DNA of 64,000 nucleotides from Nitrospira sp. (GTDB lineage: Bacteria; Nitrospirota; Nitrospiria; Nitrospirales; Nitrospiraceae), in contig JANDJL010000005.1 in the NCBI GenBank assembly GCA_024330965.1, forward strand, positions 62,001 to 126,000. The letters are read 5' to 3'. The notes under the pieces were generated by a model. It made no database searches. It was given only the letters and a program-made list of their open reading frames with translations, and was not told the DNA's origin. Position numbers and translations under genes: made by a program. Each line of letters starts with the position of its first letter. Position 1 is the first letter of the stretch. Below, piece after piece: positions 59,322-64,000 of this stretch.

Positions 59322-59370
59322 AACGCTTTTACAGGATGTTGTCATCCATGTAGAAGCGTTTTTTATTTTG
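59322..59370 (+). terminator. Rho-independent terminator
   Basis: AACGCTT ttaca GGATG ttgt CATCC atgtag AAGCGTT TTTTATTTT: bipartite stem with T-rich tail. Confidence 0.75.
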
Positions 59371-59440
59371 AATCTGTTTCCCATAATCCCTCAGCAACAC
59401 TCGGAGAGGTCAGGAGTGAGAGGCCGCTAGGAGGGAAATC

Positions 59441-59950
59441 GTGCGCGTCTTAGTACAGGCCGTACTGATCGTCAGTGTGGGGCTTCTGGTTGCCTGTAGC
59501 GCCGAAGAGGGTGGACTGGGAGAGGGGCCGATCGTTCCTCCTCCCCCGCCTCCTCCGGAGTATGCTGAGAAGCATATGCCGGCAGGGTGGTGGAATGACC
59601 AGGCCAAAATGGAAGAAGGGAGAAAGATTTACCTGGGTGAGGCGAACCCCGACGTGAATTGTGCCAGTTGTCATGGGAAAGACGGGAAACCGGTCAAAGC
59701 CGGTGCGCGTGATTTTCGCAATGTCGAACGGATGAAATTATCGTCCGATTCCGTTTGGTTCTGGCGGATAGCCGAAGGGGTTCCCAACACAAAAATGAAA
59801 GGCTGGAAGAGTAAGCTTTCGGAAGAAGATATGTGGAAGCTGGTCCTCTATGAGCGGAGTTTTGCATTGCCGGGGAAAGCGTGGAGCGACGAGAAAAAGC
59901 AGTGGGTCGATGCGGGGAGCATGCCAGCAGCGTTGGCTGCTGAGGAGTAA
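59441..59950 (+). CDS. Lipid-anchored monoheme c-type cytochrome
   Basis: Lipobox LLVACS; Pro7 linker IVPPPPPPPEYAEK; CASCHGKDGKP. Confidence 0.85.
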   Translation: MRVLVQAVLIVSVGLLVACSAEEGGLGEGPIVPPPPPPPEYAEKHMPAGWWNDQAKMEEGRKIYLGEANPDVNCASCHGKDGKPVKAGARDFRNVERMKLSSDSVWFWRIAEGVPNTKMKGWKSKLSEEDMWKLVLYERSFALPGKAWSDEKKQWVDAGSMPAALAAEE

Positions 59951-59987
59951 GCGCGAAGATTTTGGGGTAAAAGATTCTTTTGTGTGA

Positions 59988-61712
59988 ATGGGGCGTCACG
60001 TTATGAACATACGGCTTCGTCATCTCACTGCGATCGTCGTGTTTCTCGGCCTTGTTTCAGCGGGGCTTTCCGATGTCTATGCGCAAATGCCGGGGGCAGC
60101 GGTCGAGTTTCCATACACCGGGAACCGAACCGCCGTGTGGATTGTTGCGCAGCTTCATACGCTTCTCGGCGCGTTCATTCTCGGGGCTCCGATGTTCATC
60201 GTCATGGCCGAATGGCTTGGGTATCGCAAACAGGATCCCCGATATGATCGCATGGCTCAAGAGATCACAAAGATCACGGTCATTCTTTTCAGCATGACCG
60301 CTCTGACCGGCGGACTCTTTATTTTTGTGCTCCTGGCTGCCTATCCCCAGTTCACGACGTGGTTCATCAATCAGTTCCATCTCGTGTTCGCCGTGATCTA
60401 TCCGCTGTTGTTCATCGTCGGAACGATCGTGCTCTACGCGTACTTCTATAGCTGGGACGCCTGGAAGGGAGAGAAAAAAGGGCGTCATATCGCTTTGGGC
60501 GTGCTCCTTAATCTGATCTGTCTGGCAACGATGTTCGTGATCAACGGTCCGACATCGTTTATGAATACCCCTGTCAGAAGCGAGGGGGTGTCGCCGATGG
60601 AGGCCCTGGCCGCGGCGACCTTATGGGACAAAATCGCGAACACGAGCTGGATGCCGCTGAATCTCCATCGGATCGACGGGAACGTGGCGTTTGGCGGATT
60701 TGTGGTGGGCTTGATCGCCGCGTATATGCATATGGGGGCCCAGAGCCGAGAAGAGCGCGCCTACTACGATTGGATGGGTTTTGTCGGAAACCTGATCGCC
60801 GTGGGCGCCATGCTTCTTCAGCCATTTACCGGCTTATTGTTGGCCTACGAGATGTGTGACTATGACTTTTCGTTTTGTCCCTACATGATGGCCGATCAGC
60901 TCTCGATGTTTTTCGAGATGCAGGGTGCCGTTGTGGGCGTGATGTTCCTGGGCTGTAATTATTATGTCTGGCTCAGCCTGCGGCGTATTGAAGGAGTGGA
61001 ACAGGTCAGGATGACGGCGTTGGCTCCGCTCATGGTGGTCTTGTCTCCCGTGGTCATGGTCGTCGTCTTTACGGAATACTGGATTCCCGACCCGATGTCG
61101 CTCGCTTTCCTGATCCCCTTCGTGCTGAGCCCGTTCGTCTTAGGCCGATTCGTTCCGATGACGGTGTCTGTGCAAACGGTGATGAAGATCGGGTTTTTGA
61201 TGGTCGTGGTGAGCGATGCGCTGTGGGTGATTCCCAACGGATTTGCGGCAACGGGAGCCAAGATGGCGGAGGATGTTCAATTGCCGGAGGCGTGGGAAGT
61301 GCTCGGTAAGATGCCGACCAAACTCGGCGCCATCTTCTCGTTGGTGTTCGTCACGGTTGTGAATTATGTGGTCTATGGCCGGGCCATTCGGCGAGGTACC
61401 ATCGCATGGGGTAAGATCGACGGTATCTCTCAATTTGTCCTTATTTTTCTGGCGTTCACGTCGATTTGGGCGATGGGGCTGATGGGGGCCGTCAGGTCGT
61501 TGTTGCGCAAGTTTTTCCACGCCTACAACTTGGTGCCGGATTTTACGGCGGAGTCGTTCACGCCGACGCTGTCTTATTCCGCCTGGCTGATTACGGGGAT
61601 CACGGTGTTCTTTTTTCTCGTCGTGAGCGTGGCGGTTTTTCTGGCCCTTCGGTCCGTGGAGGCGAAAGAGCGCGAACCGCAGGGGATCCCCGTTCCGGCC
61701 GGCAGCAAGTGA
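59988..61712 (+). CDS. Cytochrome bd oxidase subunit I-like membrane protein
   Basis: QLHTLLGAFILGAPMFIVMAEWLGYR...FVINGPTSFMNTPV...NLHRIDGNVAFGGFVVGLIAAYMHM aligns by eye with CydA heme-ligand regions; N-terminal signal-like segment. Confidence 0.75.
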   Translation: MGRHVMNIRLRHLTAIVVFLGLVSAGLSDVYAQMPGAAVEFPYTGNRTAVWIVAQLHTLLGAFILGAPMFIVMAEWLGYRKQDPRYDRMAQEITKITVILFSMTALTGGLFIFVLLAAYPQFTTWFINQFHLVFAVIYPLLFIVGTIVLYAYFYSWDAWKGEKKGRHIALGVLLNLICLATMFVINGPTSFMNTPVRSEGVSPMEALAAATLWDKIANTSWMPLNLHRIDGNVAFGGFVVGLIAAYMHMGAQSREERAYYDWMGFVGNLIAVGAMLLQPFTGLLLAYEMCDYDFSFCPYMMADQLSMFFEMQGAVVGVMFLGCNYYVWLSLRRIEGVEQVRMTALAPLMVVLSPVVMVVVFTEYWIPDPMSLAFLIPFVLSPFVLGRFVPMTVSVQTVMKIGFLMVVVSDALWVIPNGFAATGAKMAEDVQLPEAWEVLGKMPTKLGAIFSLVFVTVVNYVVYGRAIRRGTIAWGKIDGISQFVLIFLAFTSIWAMGLMGAVRSLLRKFFHAYNLVPDFTAESFTPTLSYSAWLITGITVFFFLVVSVAVFLALRSVEAKEREPQGIPVPAGSK

Positions 61713-61783
61713 CAATCGGCGCCATCGGATTGTTGTGTCGGGGAGCGTACGAGGGAGAGTGGGTGTAACCGGAGGAGTCCTTT

Positions 61784-62593
61784 ATGGGGAAGGCAATGGT
61801 CAAAATCGTTGTCGGCCTGGCGGTCGCAGCCGGTCTCTGGTTTGGGTCGATGGCGATGGGGTTTCCGCCGGTGTTTCAAGGGATGTTCGTCGGATTTGCG
61901 GCCGTCGGCACGTTGATGTTTCTGCTATTGGATGCACCGCGGACAAGCGGGCCGAGCGGATGGCCGGCGGCCATGTCTGTTGCGGCGTTCTACCTTATTC
62001 TCTGTTTGGGGTATGGAGCCGCGGCGTCGCTCTGGCCGCAGTTTGACCCTGAAGATGAAAGAGAGAAGATCGCCAAGCTTCTTGACGGCAAAGAAAATCC
62101 GCTTGACCCCTGGAACACGGCCGATGTGACCAAACGAATTCAAGAGCTTGATGAGAAGGCCAAAATGCTGGCCGAACGGATTCAAGCTTTGGGAGGCGAT
62201 CAAGCTCCCGTCGTGGCTCAGAAGACCGTCGCCTCTACTGCGACTCCTGTAGGGACGAGCGTGAATTCCGATGACGCCATGAAAATGGGGGAAGAGCAGT
62301 GGCAGCTTCAGGAATGTTACAACTGCCATAAGTTGAGAGGCGAGGGCGGGAAAAAGCGCGGTCCGGAGTTGGATAACATCGGATCCTATCTGACGGTCGA
62401 GGAAATCAAGCAAAAGATTCTCGATCCCAAGAGCTTCATGGCAGAGGGATTTGAAAAAGAGTGGGAAAAGGGCCGGATGCCGGACAAATTCAAGGACGTG
62501 ATGAGTGACGGAGAAGTAACCGCACTTGCGGCGTGGCTCTCCACGTTTAAGAATACGTCGGTCGCTACGCCGAAACCGATTAAGATGAAGTGA
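61784..62593 (+). CDS. Membrane-anchored c-type cytochrome
   Basis: N-terminal TM segments; ECYNCHKLRGEGGKKRGPELDNIGSYLTVEEIKQKILDPKSFM. Confidence 0.85.
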   Translation: MGKAMVKIVVGLAVAAGLWFGSMAMGFPPVFQGMFVGFAAVGTLMFLLLDAPRTSGPSGWPAAMSVAAFYLILCLGYGAAASLWPQFDPEDEREKIAKLLDGKENPLDPWNTADVTKRIQELDEKAKMLAERIQALGGDQAPVVAQKTVASTATPVGTSVNSDDAMKMGEEQWQLQECYNCHKLRGEGGKKRGPELDNIGSYLTVEEIKQKILDPKSFMAEGFEKEWEKGRMPDKFKDVMSDGEVTALAAWLSTFKNTSVATPKPIKMK

Positions 62594-63528
62594 TGTTGCA
62601 GCCGAAGCTGAAATCCAAAGTTCGTTGCGCAGACCGAGACATTGGCGAAGTGACGAGGGTTATTCTCGACCCGATTTCCCACGGTATCAGCCACGTCGTC
62701 GTCAAGATGGACGACGGCATCGAACGGCAGGTCGCCATGGAGCGGGTGCGGGTCGTCTCAGAAGATGTCGTGGAGTTGGAGGTTCCTTCTTCAGAGGTCA
62801 CGGCGCTTCCGCCCTTCAATCGCGCGGAGTACGTCACGACGCACGAGGTCGAGATCTCACATTTGGAGGACGATCTCGACGTCATTCCCGGTGAGATACT
62901 CGTTCCGCTGCCTGATCTTGAAAAGGACATCAAGCGCAGAACCTTCTTCATGAACTTCACGCACGCCATCGGTTTTCTGATTGGTTTGCCGATGGTCTAC
63001 CCGGTTCTCCGTTATCTGATGAAGCCGATGTATGCACCGTTCGACAACGGATGGTTGAAGGTCGGGAACGTCAGCAAGATCAAGCAGGACGACATCGGGG
63101 TACAGTTCCAATACAAGAAAACGGTCAAAGAAGCCTATATGCCGGAGTCCGAGATCGAGAAGTCGGTATGGATTTTAAAGGCCACCCCCCCGGTGCTCGA
63201 TCAGATTTATCAAGGCAAGGATCAAGAGTTTCGTGATCCGTCCGGGAAACTCATTTGGACGAACAAGAAAGACATTCCTTACGTCGCGTTTTCAGGCAAG
63301 TGTCCTCATCTGGGCTGCGCGTACAAATGGCGGCAACACAAAACGCTAGGCCAGGTGTTTCTCTGTCCCTGCCACCTGAGCATTTACGATGCGGCGGGGA
63401 AGGTGCTAGACGGTCCGGCGCCTAGGCGGCTTGATGCCTTGCCGATCAGGGTGGCGGCCAACGGTGACGTGGAAATCATTGACATGGAATTCAAGGCCGG
63501 AATCAAGTCTCAAATTCGGATTATGTAA
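62590..63528 (+). CDS. petA: Rieske 2Fe-2S protein with N-terminal PRC-barrel-like domain
   Basis: N-term KLKSKVRCADRDIGEVTRVILDPISHGISHVVVKMDDGIERQVAMERVRVV (PRC-like); C-term CPHLGCAYKWRQHKTLGQVFLCPCHLSIYD Rieske ligands; ATGA overlap with upstream gene. Confidence 0.88.
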   Translation: MMLQPKLKSKVRCADRDIGEVTRVILDPISHGISHVVVKMDDGIERQVAMERVRVVSEDVVELEVPSSEVTALPPFNRAEYVTTHEVEISHLEDDLDVIPGEILVPLPDLEKDIKRRTFFMNFTHAIGFLIGLPMVYPVLRYLMKPMYAPFDNGWLKVGNVSKIKQDDIGVQFQYKKTVKEAYMPESEIEKSVWILKATPPVLDQIYQGKDQEFRDPSGKLIWTNKKDIPYVAFSGKCPHLGCAYKWRQHKTLGQVFLCPCHLSIYDAAGKVLDGPAPRRLDALPIRVAANGDVEIIDMEFKAGIKSQIRIM

Positions 63529-64000
63529 ATGCGGCAACCGTCCGTTTCCAACGTGCCTTCGACTCCCGTCGAAAAGATCGTCGCGTTTCTCGACCAACGC
63601 GTCGGCTTGAAAGAGATTCAAGCCAAGATGCTCAACGAGCCGATCCCTGGCGGCTCCCGATGGGCCTATGTGTTCGGCTCCATCTTGCTGTTTCTCTTCA
63701 TCATGCAGGCGATCACCGGTGTGCTGCTGATGTTTTATTATGTCCCCACGGCGGACCATGCCTATGCCAGCACGCAGTACATCATTCACGAAGTGGATTA
63801 CGGATGGTTTCTGCTGGGCTATCACTTTTGGGGATCCAGCGCTATGGCGGTCTGCGTTGTCGCGCACATGTCGCAGGTGTTTCTCTGGGGGGCCTATAAA
63901 CCGCCGCGTGAGCTTCTGTGGATCGTCGGCTTGGCATTGTTCGGTATCGTCATCGGTTTCGGATTTACCGGGTATTTGCTTCCTTGGGACCAACGGGCCT
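63529..64000 (+). CDS. petB: Cytochrome b of bc-type complex (3' truncated)
   Basis: Manual translation from ATG 63529: MRQPSVSNVPSTPVEKIVAFLDQRVGLKEIQAKMLNEPIPGGSRWAYVFGSILLFLFIMQAITGVLLMFYYVPTADHAYASTQYIIHEVDYGWFLLGYHFWGSSAMAVCVVAHMSQVFLWGAYKPPRELLWIVGLALFGIVIGFGFTGYLLPWDQRA. Not in ORF track (open at edge). Confidence 0.93.
   Translation, partial: MRQPSVSNVPSTPVEKIVAFLDQRVGLKEIQAKMLNEPIPGGSRWAYVFGSILLFLFIMQAITGVLLMFYYVPTADHAYASTQYIIHEVDYGWFLLGYHFWGSSAMAVCVVAHMSQVFLWGAYKPPRELLWIVGLALFGIVIGFGFTGYLLPWDQRA

Overview
The window is a gene-dense, high-GC bacterial chromosome segment. Gene content suggests a Nitrospira-like (Nitrospirota) genome, but that is an inference from families and not a search result. 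I support about 50 protein genes, one tRNA-Cys (GCA), several hairpin terminators and one sigma-54-like promoter. Two genes run off the window edges and are missing from the ORF track: the arsS-like radical SAM gene at 1..331 (-) and cytochrome b at 63529..64000 (+). Main blocks, in order: arsS/arsM arsenic biosynthesis; patatin, DUF488 and methyltransferase genes; an SSS transporter, a class A PBP, a bactofilin and an AI-2E transporter; a four-gene phosphorelay operon (CheY-like RR, Rossmann-fused histidine kinase, Cache/HAMP/PAS kinase, c-type heme Tll0287-like protein); BolA and monothiol Grx; a lipoprotein cyclase facing an indoleamine 2,3-dioxygenase-like gene; ahcY and metK; TlpA/CcdA, BamD, FabH and PhoRB; a BACON-repeat exported protein; ispH and smc; shc, hpnG, mlaEFDC, a POTRA-less Omp85-like barrel, dxs, ispG and a GT87; tRNA-Cys followed by a palindrome-rich non-coding stretch and an orphan 696-aa protein; hpnH; and a respiratory cluster (lipoprotein cyt c, bd-oxidase-like subunit, membrane cyt c, PRC-barrel/Rieske fusion, cyt b). 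The strongest candidates for undescribed biology are the bd-like/bc respiratory cluster with its PRC-Rieske fusion, the hopanoid-Mla-Omp85 lipid-trafficking neighbourhood, the Rossmann-domain histidine kinase operon, and the tRNA-adjacent islet. I saw no CRISPR array, transposase, integrase or recognisable defence system.
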